Virus record (IMG/VR): IMGVR_UViG_3300047319_001363 | Coordinates: 1 to 21,687 of that record | Length of the DNA stretch: 21,687 nt | Direction: 5' to 3' (one strand) | Source: a virus | Shown here: positions 1 through 4,796 of the stretch, piece after piece | Layout of the letters: every line of letters begins with the position of its first letter | Numbering within the stretch: the first letter of the stretch is position 1 | The notes under the pieces: model-generated | Databases searched by the model: none | The model's input: the letters and a program-made list of their open reading frames with translations, nothing else | What the model was told of the DNA's origin: nothing | Made by a program: the position numbers and the translations under genes

Positions 1-30
1 TTATCACCGCTGCAGAGAAGGGAGAGAAGA

Positions 31-228
31 TTAGATGCGTGGGACTCCGCCGGTCGTGTTCTTCAAAGTGTTCTGGGCAGCGGTGATAACCTCGATTATT
101 CCGCTGATTTCCGATGCATCGATCTTGGTTGGGTCCAAGGCATCGACCATGGTCTCCATGACTGCGCTTAATTCCTTGACGACCCTGATCAGCTCCAGGA
201 TCTCGCCTTGCAGCTTGTAGGTTTCCAT
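31..228 (-). CDS. hypothetical small helical phage protein
   Basis: A 65-residue protein that I do not recognise. Almost the whole chain reads as amphipathic helix, with hydrophobic residues spaced through ILELIRVVKELSAVMETM and IIEVITAAQNTL, so a short coiled coil or oligomerising helix is likely. There is no signal peptide, cysteine motif or catalytic signature. The ATG shares bases with the stop of the upstream gene (TAATG), and an AGGAG-type ribosome-binding site lies inside the end of that gene, so translation is probably coupled. It is the last of four leftward genes in this block. Function is unknown. Confidence reflects the coupled start and strong ribosome-binding site rather than homology. 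Confidence 0.6.
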   Translation of the reverse strand: METYKLQGEILELIRVVKELSAVMETMVDALDPTKIDASEISGIIEVITAAQNTLKNTTGGVPRI

Positions 229-419
229 TATTTCTCCTCTCGGTTCCGGTAAATCAGCGCCAGTCTGGCAGGAATTACCTTGGTGCCGTTGCAGTTATCG
301 CAGCAGCGATCCTCTGCTATCTTGGTTACCGGCCAAGGATTATTGCCAAATCCCAGGAATGTGTCAGAGCAAATTGAGCATACGAACAGCTTTCTTAGCT
401 CGGGGCTTTTTGTATTCAT
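228..419 (-). CDS. small cysteine-rich (putative zinc-binding) phage protein
   Basis: A 63-residue protein carrying CSIC near residue 13 and CCDNC near residue 39, with the sequence GFGNNPWPV between them. This paired-cysteine layout around a GNNPxPV core resembles a group of small uncharacterised proteins common in phages; the likely role is zinc binding for structure, but no function is known to me. The start at 419 is preferred over longer in-frame options because AAGGAC lies just upstream. Its 5' end overlaps the 3' end of the 364-597 gene by 56 bases in another frame, and its stop overlaps the next start (TAATG). It belongs to the leftward block headed by the DUF2493 gene. Confidence 0.65.
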   Translation of the reverse strand: MNTKSPELRKLFVCSICSDTFLGFGNNPWPVTKIAEDRCCDNCNGTKVIPARLALIYRNREEK

Positions 420-597
420 AATTGTCGTCCTTTCGAAGCGTGTCCCAGGTTTCTCGTTTGATCCTGACGCCACGCTCAGCGCCAGGAGTCTTGATGCGAA
501 CCCATTTGTAACCGATCTGGGCTAGAACGGGCCGCCAGCCAGCACCGATCCTTGGTGCCTCGTCTTGGAAATAAACGTGGAGTCGTTGGGTCTTCAT
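364..597 (-). CDS. hypothetical phage protein
   Basis: A 77-residue basic protein of unknown function. The composition is natural for a small soluble protein, with several aromatic residues (HVYFQDEAP, IGYKWVRI) and a lysine/arginine-rich C-terminus (KKPRAKKAVR) that might contact nucleic acid. The ATG overlaps the TGA of the upstream DUF2493 gene (ATGA), which supports the start and coupled translation. The last 56 bases are shared with the next gene in a different frame, a longer overlap than elsewhere in this block. No signal peptide or membrane segment is visible. The C-terminal part is less certain than the N-terminal part because of that overlap. Confidence 0.55.
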   Translation of the reverse strand: MKTQRLHVYFQDEAPRIGAGWRPVLAQIGYKWVRIKTPGAERGVRIKRETWDTLRKDDNYEYKKPRAKKAVRMLNLL

Positions 598-941
598 TTA
601 AAAACCTTTCCTGGGATGTTTGCCTTCTTGAGCCTCCTGACCATATCGGCGGTGCCTGGACCGCCAGGAAAGGCGACGTAGTAATCCGGCTTGCCTTCAT
701 CGATCATTCGCTGATTGCGAATGGGACCGGCCATTTTGCCCCAGTTGTCCCAGTCCGCTTCGAAGCTGGCGTGGTCTTTAAGGCCGCGCTGACGAGACCA
801 GCAGCCGGACAAATAGTCAGCGCCGCCAGCGCCGCCTTCGATGATGCAAGTAATTGGAAAAATCTCGTGGATTTTATCCAACTCCTGCCGCAGGAACTTG
901 ATGTCCGCAAACTTGCGGCCTCCGCAGACTAAAACTCTCAT
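594..941 (-). CDS. DUF2493 / SLOG-family nucleotide-binding protein
   Basis: A 115-residue protein with the N-terminal motif MRVLVCGGRKF, then IIEGGAGGADYLSG near residues 45-58, and a C-terminal AFPGGPGTADMVRR segment. These are the hallmark glycine-rich loops of DUF2493 proteins, part of the SLOG (Rossmann-like, LOG/DprA-related) superfamily thought to bind nucleotides or nucleotide-derived ligands. Members are common in phages and plasmids, and their exact role is not established. The start at 941 has AAGGAG immediately upstream; longer in-frame starts would run through the dyad at 957-995 and the TerS start. It heads the leftward four-gene block and diverges from TerS. The family assignment is strong; the biological role is open. 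Confidence 0.8.
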   Translation of the reverse strand: MRVLVCGGRKFADIKFLRQELDKIHEIFPITCIIEGGAGGADYLSGCWSRQRGLKDHASFEADWDNWGKMAGPIRNQRMIDEGKPDYYVAFPGGPGTADMVRRLKKANIPGKVFK

Positions 942-956
942 GGTGGCTCCTTCCTT

Positions 957-995
957 CTCTACTTCTGTCCTCGAAGAGGACGGACAGAAGTAGAG
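957..995. repeat. perfect 14-bp inverted repeat in divergent intergenic region
   Basis: Left arm CTCTACTTCTGTCC (957-970) and right arm GGACAGAAGTAGAG (982-995) are exact reverse complements around an 11-base spacer. The spacer holds a second, overlapping dyad (GTCCTC/GAGGAC). The element lies between the ribosome-binding site of the leftward DUF2493 gene and the TerS start, so transcripts of either gene could carry it in their leaders, or it could be a DNA operator shared by both promoters. It has no T-run in either direction, so an intrinsic terminator is unlikely. Confidence 0.7.
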
Positions 996-1031
996 AGTTT
1001 GCAGTGCATTTTCAGTGTGATAGAATGGGCT

Positions 1032-1592
1032 ATGGGACGAATGCTGAAGAATCCGCGCCAAGAGCGTTTCGTAAAGCTGTACCTGATGGAAATGGCCAAC
1101 GGTGGCAGTGCCACGGCGGCCTATCGCAAGGTTTATACCAATGCCACGGGCTTCAATTGTGCTTCTGCTTCAGCACATCAGTTGCTGAAGCTGCCGCACA
1201 TCAAAAGCCGGATCATGGAAATGCGAATGGACATCAAGCGCAAGGCCGACATCACTTACGAGAAGATCCTGACTAACTATGAGGAAGCTCTCAAGCTGGC
1301 CAAGGAAAAGGGCGATCCAGCCAATATTATTGCTGCGGCCAGAGAACAGGCCAAGCTCGTTGGCCTGATCATTGATCGCAAGGAGGTTGGTGGTGCCGGT
1401 GATTTCGAGAACATGGAGAATATCTCGGAAATCCTCGAAGCGGTTGCCCAGCAGGTTGGTCCGGAGGCCGCTTTGGCTTTGTCCCAAGCCTTCAAACTGG
1501 TAAGCCCGACTGTGGTAACGGTAAAAGCCCCCGCTTCTGATGAAGCGGAGGCTCTATTCAAGGCCGAGACGCCAACAGACTCGGTTAATTAG
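1032..1592 (+). CDS. terS: terminase small subunit (TerS)
   Basis: A 186-residue protein that begins KNPRQERFVKLYL, then ATAAYRKVY and ASAHQLLKLPHIKSRI. This matches the N-terminal helix-turn-helix of Terminase_2-type small terminase subunits, which recognise the phage packaging site and load DNA onto the TerL motor. Residues about 75-125 are helical and probably form the oligomerisation core, followed by an Ala/Val-rich tail. The ATG at 1032 is chosen because the family similarity begins just after it; a TTG at 999 and an ATG at 1041 are in frame, and no ribosome-binding site is clearly best. The gene is isolated: leftward genes flank it on both sides, and TerL lies about 14 kb downstream, which is unusual. 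Confidence 0.8.
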   Translation: MGRMLKNPRQERFVKLYLMEMANGGSATAAYRKVYTNATGFNCASASAHQLLKLPHIKSRIMEMRMDIKRKADITYEKILTNYEEALKLAKEKGDPANIIAAAREQAKLVGLIIDRKEVGGAGDFENMENISEILEAVAQQVGPEAALALSQAFKLVSPTVVTVKAPASDEAEALFKAETPTDSVN

Positions 1593-1594
1593 AT

Positions 1595-1798
1595 TTACTC
1601 GTCCTCCTCTGGAAACGTCGCATCCCATTCCTCCGGACTAATGCCGGTTAGAATGAACTCACGCTGGCTTGGGGTTAAATGCGGAAAGGCATCCTGGATC
1701 ATGGCTCCCCGGTTGTAATTGCCGATTTGCTCGGCGGTGATCGGCAAGTCCATTTCATGGGACTTGCCGGTGAGCGGTGATTTGCGTTTGACCTTCAT
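1595..1798 (-). CDS. conserved small phage protein (LTGK...MDLPIT...IQDAFPHLT type)
   Basis: A 67-residue protein containing SPLTGKSHEMDLPIT, then AMIQDAFPHLTPSQREFILTG and an acidic end (PEEWDATFPEEDE). I recognise this pattern as a small uncharacterised family frequent in tailed phages, in which the QREFILTGI(x)PEEWD segment is the most conserved part. Its function is unknown. The gene runs leftward and its stop lies only two bases from the TerS stop, so the two transcripts converge with no visible terminator between them. The ATG follows four bases after the stop of the upstream 30-residue membrane microprotein, with a GGGG-type ribosome-binding site. The call as a real gene is firm; the function is not. 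Confidence 0.75.
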   Translation of the reverse strand: MKVKRKSPLTGKSHEMDLPITAEQIGNYNRGAMIQDAFPHLTPSQREFILTGISPEEWDATFPEEDE

Positions 1799-1802
1799 GT
1801 GA

Positions 1803-1895
1803 TTATCCCCAGAGGAAAGCCGCTATGAAGATCACAGCGGCTATATTGAAGGTGGTGGCGACGATGAACAGCATGTTGTCGTATTTCGATGGCAT
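1803..1895 (-). CDS. putative 30-residue membrane microprotein
   Basis: A 31-codon frame encodes MPSKYDNMLFIVATTFNIAA followed by VIFIAAFLWG. Residues 8-28 form one uninterrupted hydrophobic segment suited to a single membrane span, with the charged residues K4 and D6 at the N-terminus. The ATG directly follows the TAA of the upstream gene, with GGAGG about ten bases before it, and the next gene starts four bases after its stop, so the frame fits the operon exactly. The function is unknown; small phage membrane peptides can act in lysis, superinfection immunity or membrane targeting, but nothing here distinguishes these. The alternative is chance, made less likely by the spacing and ribosome-binding site. 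Confidence 0.5.
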   Translation of the reverse strand: MPSKYDNMLFIVATTFNIAAVIFIAAFLWG

Positions 1896-2147
1896 TTAAT
1901 CCTCCCCGTCTTTGATTTTGGTACGTTCCAGCATGGCCCAAGCCATAGCGATAACTCCATCGACATGGGCCATTTGCTTATTGGATAAGATCATTGGATG
2001 GGTATCCGCAGCTATTGCCAGAGCCGTCAGCATAACCACGAGTTCATCGTAGGTTGGTTTCATGCTAGCCTCCTGTTTTGCTGGATACTTGCGATTGAAC
2101 TCTCGAACAAACGCTTGGATTTCAGGACCGCTTGGTTTTAAGGCCAT
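1896..2147 (-). CDS. hypothetical phage protein with possible internal restart
   Basis: An 83-residue, mostly helical protein of unknown function. The ATG at 2147 has GGAGA about six bases upstream. A second in-frame ATG at 2063 is preceded by a stronger AGGAGG, so a 55-residue form beginning MKPTYDELVVMLTALAIAAD could be made as well as, or instead of, the longer form. The C-terminal region contains long hydrophobic helices (VVMLTALAIAA, GVIAMAWAMLE) interrupted by charged residues, which suits a helical bundle better than a membrane span. The leader upstream (2163-2219) can fold into competing hairpins. The stop abuts the start of the 30-residue membrane microprotein. Confidence 0.6.
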   Translation of the reverse strand: MALKPSGPEIQAFVREFNRKYPAKQEASMKPTYDELVVMLTALAIAADTHPMILSNKQMAHVDGVIAMAWAMLERTKIKDGED

Positions 2148-2162
2148 CGTTGTTCTCCATTT

Positions 2163-2219
2163 GGTGGTGGTGGTGAGTTCGTAAGAACTCACTCACCAAC
2201 ACCACCAGTTTGTGGTGGA
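2163..2219 (-). promoter_or_regulatory. leader with mutually exclusive hairpins
   Basis: In the leftward transcript, CCACCA (2219-2214) can pair with TGGTGG (2208-2203). The latter also overlaps a G/T-rich stretch that can pair with the downstream CACCACCACC run. The core of the second hairpin is GTGAGTTC/GAACTCAC (2173-2180 with 2185-2192), a perfect 8-bp stem with a 4-base loop. The structure ends about 16 bases before the ATG at 2147 and just before its ribosome-binding site. This is consistent with an attenuator-like or translation-controlling leader, but that role is inferred from pairing alone. Confidence 0.4.
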
Positions 2220-2271
2220 TTGAGAGTTGTTTGAACTGGTGATTTGTGTTATCCCTCAATGGGATAGGCCT

Positions 2272-2340
2272 TCAGAAGTAGTAGGACAGCACCAGGATGA
2301 GGATGAACACCATCAGGGTGTAAGTGACGAAGTAGATCAT
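2272..2340 (-). CDS. putative 22-residue membrane microprotein
   Basis: A 23-codon frame encodes MIYFVTYTLMVFILILVLSY followed by YF. Nearly every residue is hydrophobic or aromatic, as expected of a single membrane-spanning peptide. GGAG lies six bases upstream of this ATG; an in-frame ATG at 2352 would add METR but has a poorer ribosome-binding site. It sits between a terminator-like hairpin (2371-2398) and the leader of the next leftward gene. The function is unknown, and so short an all-hydrophobic frame can arise by chance. It is the second such membrane microprotein in this leftward block, which raises its plausibility a little. Confidence 0.4.
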   Translation of the reverse strand: MIYFVTYTLMVFILILVLSYYF

Positions 2341-2370
2341 GCGGGTCTCCATTGGTTACCAAACGGCAAA

Positions 2371-2398
2371 AGGCCCCGGAGCAAAAGCTCCGAGGCCT
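2371..2398 (-). terminator. intrinsic terminator, leftward
   Basis: AGGCCCCGGAGC (2371-2382), loop AAAA, then GCTCCGAGGCCT (2387-2398) form a 12-bp stem with one mismatch. Read leftward, the stem is followed by a short TTTT run, as in a Rho-independent terminator; the rightward side has no T-run. It lies about 17 bases past the stop of the 55-residue gene at 2415-2582. Confidence 0.7.
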
Positions 2399-2414
2399 AC
2401 GGTTGACAGTCTGA

Positions 2415-2582
2415 TTAAGCCGCGAAGCGGCGATCCGCCCAGCGGTCAAGAGCAAGGAGGCCACTAGCCTCCTCATCGTCCCAACAGTCTGGCTCAATGG
2501 CAGCCCGCCTTTGGGCCTTCAGATCGTTCAAGAAGGAGTAAACTTGGTCGGACAATAGTTCACCAATCTCAGCTTGTGTCAT
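2415..2582 (-). CDS. hypothetical small acidic phage protein
   Basis: A 55-residue protein, too short for many gene callers, starting MTQAEIGELLSDQVYSFLND. It continues with a basic LKAQRRAA segment, an acidic DCWDDEEASG stretch and the C-terminus LALDRWADRRFAA. The composition and codon pattern look like a real soluble helical protein, but I do not recognise a family. The ribosome-binding site is weak (AAGAAAG, somewhat far upstream). The gene is followed by a good leftward terminator at 2371-2398, which supports it as a transcription unit end. A GC-rich hairpin (GCCGC TTC GCGGC) falls within its last codons. Confidence 0.5.
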   Translation of the reverse strand: MTQAEIGELLSDQVYSFLNDLKAQRRAAIEPDCWDDEEASGLLALDRWADRRFAA

Positions 2583-2631
2583 GATCGCGTCTTTCTTAGT
2601 GAATGAAGATCGTCTGATGGATGGAGAAGAA

Positions 2632-2653
2632 GCGAGGAGCTTTCGCTCCCCGC
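2632..2653 (-). terminator. hairpin after the 2667-3062 gene, possible leftward terminator
   Basis: GCGAGGAGC (2632-2640) and GCTCCCCGC (2645-2653) form a 9-bp stem with one mismatch; leftward, the loop reads GAAA, a stable tetraloop. The following leftward bases are pyrimidine-rich (TTCTTCTCC) but not a clean T-run. It lies 13 bases beyond the stop of the upstream gene, so it may be a weak terminator or an mRNA 3'-end stabiliser. Confidence 0.5.
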
Positions 2654-2666
2654 CATTTAGTTGCCC

Positions 2667-3062
2667 TTAGGCAACAGCTTGGACAACGGGCTGTCCAGTA
2701 ACGAGGCTGATGGGCTGATCTTTCTTAACCTGACCACTGTGAAACAGTGTGCCAACACCCTTAACGAAGATGCCACGCTGTCCAGCTTGGACTCGCATAC
2801 CCTTCGACAACCAGCCCTTGTAGGTAAGGCAATCAACCCGAGGAGTGACCAGAAAGCCCTGCTTTTTAAAGGCTTTCGCAACAGCAACGTCATTCTTAAG
2901 CTGACGATCACTGAAGCCACTGGTATTGCCCTTGGCAATGAACTTGGAAGCTGGCTTGTAGGTCGATACTGCCTTGTGAGTGGTCTGCTTCTTTGAGTTC
3001 AAAGCAGTAGCAACTGCGATTGCAATGGCAGTGGAAAGGGCTTGGATTTGGGCGTTTGTCAT
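2667..3062 (-). CDS. phage protein with ArdC-like segment
   Basis: A 131-residue basic protein. The N-terminal 25 residues are an alanine-rich helix (IQALSTAIAIAVATAL); a basic linker follows; residues about 72-115 read FLVTPRVDCLTYKGWLSKG, then MRVQAGQRGIFVKGVGTLFH and SGQV. The W..KG..V..G..GI.VKG....LFH..Q pattern is reminiscent of the N-terminal ssDNA-binding region of ArdC-type antirestriction proteins. The zincin part of ArdC is absent, so at most a DNA-binding role could be suggested, and the similarity is weak. A GGAG ribosome-binding site precedes the start. It is the first leftward gene from the dyad-rich hub at 3063-3531 and is followed by a hairpin. Confidence 0.6.
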   Translation of the reverse strand: MTNAQIQALSTAIAIAVATALNSKKQTTHKAVSTYKPASKFIAKGNTSGFSDRQLKNDVAVAKAFKKQGFLVTPRVDCLTYKGWLSKGMRVQAGQRGIFVKGVGTLFHSGQVKKDQPISLVTGQPVVQAVA

Positions 3063-3177
3063 TGTCAGTCTCCGTTTCGGTTGGCGAGCAGCTTAGCTCT
3101 CTGAGTAAGCTCTCAAAGCGAAGCAGAACGGAACGAAGTGAAGTGTAGAGCTTACGAAGAGAGCGAAGCGAGATGAG

Positions 3178-3275
3178 TGAAGACTAGATGCGCGAGGCAT
3201 TTCAATCACTTAGCTCAACACCTCTGGTGTTGCACACTTGCCACACTGGGGGCTGCTGCCTCGCATCTCTCTTCA
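3178..3275. repeat. long imperfect inverted repeat
   Basis: The left arm at 3178-3199 includes AGATGCGCGAGGCA, and the right arm at 3257-3275 includes TGCCTCGCATCT. They pair along most of their length with a two-base bulge (extra CG) and a few mismatches near the outer end (TGAAGA with TCTTCA). The 57-base interior contains its own perfect hairpin CAACACC-TCT-GGTGTTG (3216-3232), so the element can fold as a branched stem. Confidence 0.6.
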
Positions 3276-3298
3276 TTGATTGAGTTTAAGACGCGACC

Positions 3299-3347
3299 TG
3301 CCAAGCCATTGTAATCACTAGGCTACTTAGCCTAGTGAGGGCTGGCA
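3299..3347. repeat. nested two-stem hairpin
   Basis: Inner stem: TCACTAGGCT (3315-3324), loop ACTT, AGCCTAGTGA (3329-3338), a perfect 10-bp pairing. Outer stem: TGCCAAGCC (3299-3307) with GGCTGGCA (3340-3347), eight pairs with one bulged A. No T-run follows on either strand close enough for a standard terminator, so a cruciform, protein-binding site or structured RNA is more likely. Confidence 0.65.
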
Positions 3348-3494
3348 GCGGCTGTTGGTCCTTAGCTTCTTTGTAAGGCAAAGCCTTACTGTAAGGGGAG
3401 CCGTACTAGGGGGTAGGGGGCTATTAGGAGGGGCGGCGGGTGCGATTTATATTTGTGTGCAGACAATCTTATGAGCAAAAAATCCATAGAAACA

Positions 3495-3539
3495 GTTAGA
3501 CTAACAGACGGCCTCATGTTAGACTAACGCCATGTTAGA
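3495..3539. promoter_or_regulatory. GTTAGACTAAC operator-like direct repeats
   Basis: GTTAGACTAAC occurs exactly at 3495-3505 and 3518-3528. Each copy is itself a dyad (GTTAG-A-CTAAC). A third partial copy, GTTAGA, lies at 3534-3539 over the start of the next gene, and CATGTTAGA repeats at 3516-3524 and 3531-3539. The placement at the start of the rightward block suggests binding sites for a dimeric regulator. This is inferred; no regulator has been matched to it. Confidence 0.5.
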
Positions 3540-3852
3540 TCCGCTTTGCAGGGACTGTAAGACTCGGCACCGATTGGGGGCTGAGTATTGTCCTTTGTAT
3601 AAGGCTGAGAAGAAAACTGCGGAGAAAAAAATCAAGGAGAAGGCATGCTTGCCGAGTACGGCTTCTGTTTCAGGTTCCCCTGTCCTTGGTGCCAGGGAGA
3701 GCGATTCAGGATCAAGCGACCCGGTCTCCTCGTCCTTGTCAAGTGTCTTGAGTGCGGTGCGGTCCAAACGTGCTTCTACGGAGAGTTTCGACCGCAATGC
3801 ATATCAGAGGGAGTACATGAGGAAGTACCGCAAACGTCAGAAGCAACCCTAG
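3532..3852 (+). CDS. hypothetical phage protein with CxxC head and basic YQREYMRKYRK tail
   Basis: A 106-residue protein in three parts. The N-terminus holds CRDC (residues 6-9) and a further Cys near 20, a possible small metal-binding knuckle, followed by a lysine-rich helix. Residues about 40-80 are serine-rich low complexity. The C-terminus NAYQREYMRKYRKRQ is a basic helix that I recognise from small proteins of phages and their hosts, probably DNA- or RNA-contacting. There is no ribosome-binding site; the ATG lies within the GTTAGA repeat region, so initiation may be leaderless or the start may differ. The serine-rich middle coincides with the zinc-ribbon frame at 3645, so the two frames compete there. 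Confidence 0.5.
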   Translation: MLDPLCRDCKTRHRLGAEYCPLYKAEKKTAEKKIKEKACLPSTASVSGSPVLGARESDSGSSDPVSSSLSSVLSAVRSKRASTESFDRNAYQREYMRKYRKRQKQP

Positions 3853-4088
3853 GAAGGCAATCATGTCCAGCGAAGAAGAAGAGGCCGGAGCTACCCCTCA
3901 TGAAAAACTTGGAGAGGATTTCTTCTATGCCGCCTGTGTCTGTGGCGGCACCACGTTCAGGATCAAGCTCTACCCACCCCACAACAACAAGTACAGAGCC
4001 CACTGTATCACCTGCGGCAACGACTGGTCACAGTCGCCCGAGGCTGGAAGACCGTCTCAGAGCCACTAGGAGCGGTCATGAACCTTGA
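3645..4088 (+). CDS. putative overprinted zinc-ribbon protein
   Basis: The ATG has a strong ribosome-binding site (AAGGAGAAGGC just before it). Residues 8-38 read CFRFPCPWCQGERFRIK followed by CLECGAVQT, a convincing zinc ribbon (CPWC ... CLEC). It resembles the ribbon of the next gene (CVCGGTTFRIK ... CITCG), and the FRIK codons share the exact 12-mer TTCAGGATCAAG (3705-3716 and 3956-3967). The frame overlaps the 3532-3852 gene and then runs through the whole 3863-4069 gene in a third frame, where its composition (Pro/Ser/Thr-rich) looks like a shadow. Either this is a real overlapping gene with an unstructured tail, or an old ribbon gene that lost its own stop. The ribbon segment is the trustworthy part. 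Confidence 0.4.
   Translation: MLAEYGFCFRFPCPWCQGERFRIKRPGLLVLVKCLECGAVQTCFYGEFRPQCISEGVHEEVPQTSEATLGRQSCPAKKKRPELPLMKNLERISSMPPVSVAAPRSGSSSTHPTTTSTEPTVSPAATTGHSRPRLEDRLRATRSGHEP
3863..4069 (+). CDS. small zinc-ribbon phage protein
   Basis: A 68-residue protein. After an acidic N-terminus (SSEEEEAG) comes CVCGGTTFRIK (Cys near 25 and 27) and, about 20 residues later, HCITCG, giving a four-cysteine zinc ribbon; the C-terminus is short and polar. Such ribbons in phage proteins usually serve nucleic-acid or protein contacts, but there is no specific match. AGGAAGG lies just before the ATG. It is probably a paralog of the ribbon encoded in the overlapping frame at 3645. The next gene begins eight bases after its stop, so it is part of a rightward run of small genes. 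Confidence 0.65.
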   Translation: MSSEEEEAGATPHEKLGEDFFYAACVCGGTTFRIKLYPPHNNKYRAHCITCGNDWSQSPEAGRPSQSH

Positions 4089-4263
4089 GGGAAGGCCTTA
4101 TTTTTATGGCATTGGAATGCTGCCGGATGAAGGCTTTGGGTATGCCGCTGTGATTATAGCGGTGCTTTGTTATGCTCTGTTGGAGGCAGCCAGGGGAGCC
4201 ATTGGCAAGCCTCCGCTCTGGTATCCGGTCTATCTCTGGTGGCGGAGCAGGCGTCGTGTCTAG
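4078..4263 (+). CDS. small single-pass membrane protein
   Basis: A 61-residue protein with one clear hydrophobic segment, FGYAAVIIAVLCYALLEAA (about residues 20-38). It ends in an aromatic and basic tail (LWYPVYLWWRSRRRV), which by the positive-inside rule should stay in the cytoplasm. The function is unknown; in a phage early region it could be a membrane-targeting, exclusion or lysis-related protein, and the sequence does not decide between these. AGGAG lies upstream of the ATG. The stop overlaps the GTG start of the next gene by a few bases, so translation is probably coupled. Confidence 0.6.
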   Translation: MNLEGRPYFYGIGMLPDEGFGYAAVIIAVLCYALLEAARGAIGKPPLWYPVYLWWRSRRRV

Positions 4264-4513
4264 GCCTTCGGTTCCCGAGGTGATCCAGTTCTATCTGCCC
4301 CGGACCCCGGAGGAGCGGTCGAGGTGGTCCGATCCCGGCAGGAAGGCCGAGGCCACCCTGCTGACCTGGATCCACCGGATGCCCGACAACTTTGTCCTGG
4401 GTGCCGATGGCTACTGGTACTTCTATCCCGACATCGGGTTTCACATGAAACATCGAGCTGGAAAGAAAGGGTCCCATCCCAATGGAGAAAAGGACGGGAC
4501 CCCAGGCTGCTGA
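4256..4513 (+). CDS. hypothetical phage protein, GTG start
   Basis: An 85-residue soluble protein that I do not recognise. The sequence has protein-like character from residue 1 onward, with EVIQFYLPRTPEERSRWSDP, then ADGYWYFYPDIG. A GTG at 4256 is chosen because the longer upstream frame merely shadows the preceding membrane-protein gene, and GGAG lies at a suitable distance. It overlaps the preceding stop by eight bases. The last residues (KKGSHPNGEKDGTPGC) are glycine- and lysine-rich. Its stop begins a 13-base sequence (TGAACTTAGGAGA) that recurs at 4794-4806. Function unknown. Confidence 0.55.
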   Translation: MSRPSVPEVIQFYLPRTPEERSRWSDPGRKAEATLLTWIHRMPDNFVLGADGYWYFYPDIGFHMKHRAGKKGSHPNGEKDGTPGC

Positions 4514-4631
4514 ACTTAGGAGAATCAGCCCGCCTAATGTAGCAAAACCCGTGGCTGCTGGCTAGGCCGTTGTTCCCACAGGCCGAATTGTCTCCGACCT
4601 TGTAGTCGCTGATTCGCCCGAGGGTCTCCGA

Positions 4632-4796
4632 ATGCACGGGATTGCACGGTGTCACCGTGCATTCCCGGTGATTGCAGGAAGCCGCATAACATGGGCCTTG
4701 CAGCGATTTCCGTGGATGGCGGTTTATGTTCGCTTGACCGCGATGTCTTTTCGGGACAGCTTCCATGGTGCTGCCGAATCAGAGCAGCGGACATGA
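4632..4796 (+). CDS. possible short gene between the direct repeats
   Basis: A 54-residue frame starts MHGIARCHRAFPVIAGSRIT and ends with a TGA that forms the beginning of the second 13-bp repeat, just as the TGA of the 4256-4513 gene begins the first repeat. GAGGG lies about eight bases before the ATG. The central part (WALQRFPWMAVYVRLTAMSF) is amphipathic, and the tail is polar. I do not recognise a family. The strong hairpin at 4637-4667 falls inside its first codons and constrains the sequence, so the frame could be fortuitous. If it is not a gene, the 4514-4815 stretch holds only the repeats and the hairpin. Confidence 0.3.
   Translation: MHGIARCHRAFPVIAGSRITWALQRFPWMAVYVRLTAMSFRDSFHGAAESEQRT
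4637..4667. repeat. strong hairpin
   Basis: CGGGA, a mismatch, then TGCACGGT (4643-4650), loop GTC, ACCGTGCA (4654-4661), a mismatch and TCCCG make 13 pairs interrupted by one T/T mismatch. No T-run follows on either strand, so it is not a typical terminator. It lies within the segment bounded by the 13-bp direct repeats. Confidence 0.6.

Larger units (their letters stand above)
3063..3531. other. structured non-coding divergent hub
   Basis: No convincing gene lies in this 469-base divergent gap; a 31-codon frame from 3187 has no ribosome-binding site. The gap is dense in inverted repeats: GTAAGCTCT/AGAGCTTAC (3105-3113, 3147-3155), an imperfect arm pair at 3178-3199/3257-3275, CAACACC/GGTGTTG (3216-3232), a nested pair at 3299-3347 and GTAAGGC/GCCTTAC (3373-3389). 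Bases 3116-3185 are purine-rich and 3389-3440 G-rich. It must hold promoters for the leftward gene at 3062 and probably the rightward gene at 3532. It could also hold a replication origin or a structured RNA; I see no decisive signature for either. Confidence 0.6.

Noticed and set aside
2249-2497. 82-codon leftward frame
   Set aside because: It runs through the terminator hairpin at 2371-2398 and overlaps the 55-residue gene and the membrane microprotein; the sequence is shadow-like (Arg, His and Leu runs).
3063-3531. tRNA gene or CRISPR array in the repeat-rich gap
   Set aside because: No cloverleaf with a T-loop GTTCRA pattern and no evenly spaced direct repeats with unique spacers; the repeats are inverted and unrelated to each other.
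4260-4766. 168-codon leftward frame opposite the small rightward genes
   Set aside because: Rich in Arg, Ser, Pro and Cys with no motif, antisense to a better gene and to the hairpin segment; no ribosome-binding site.
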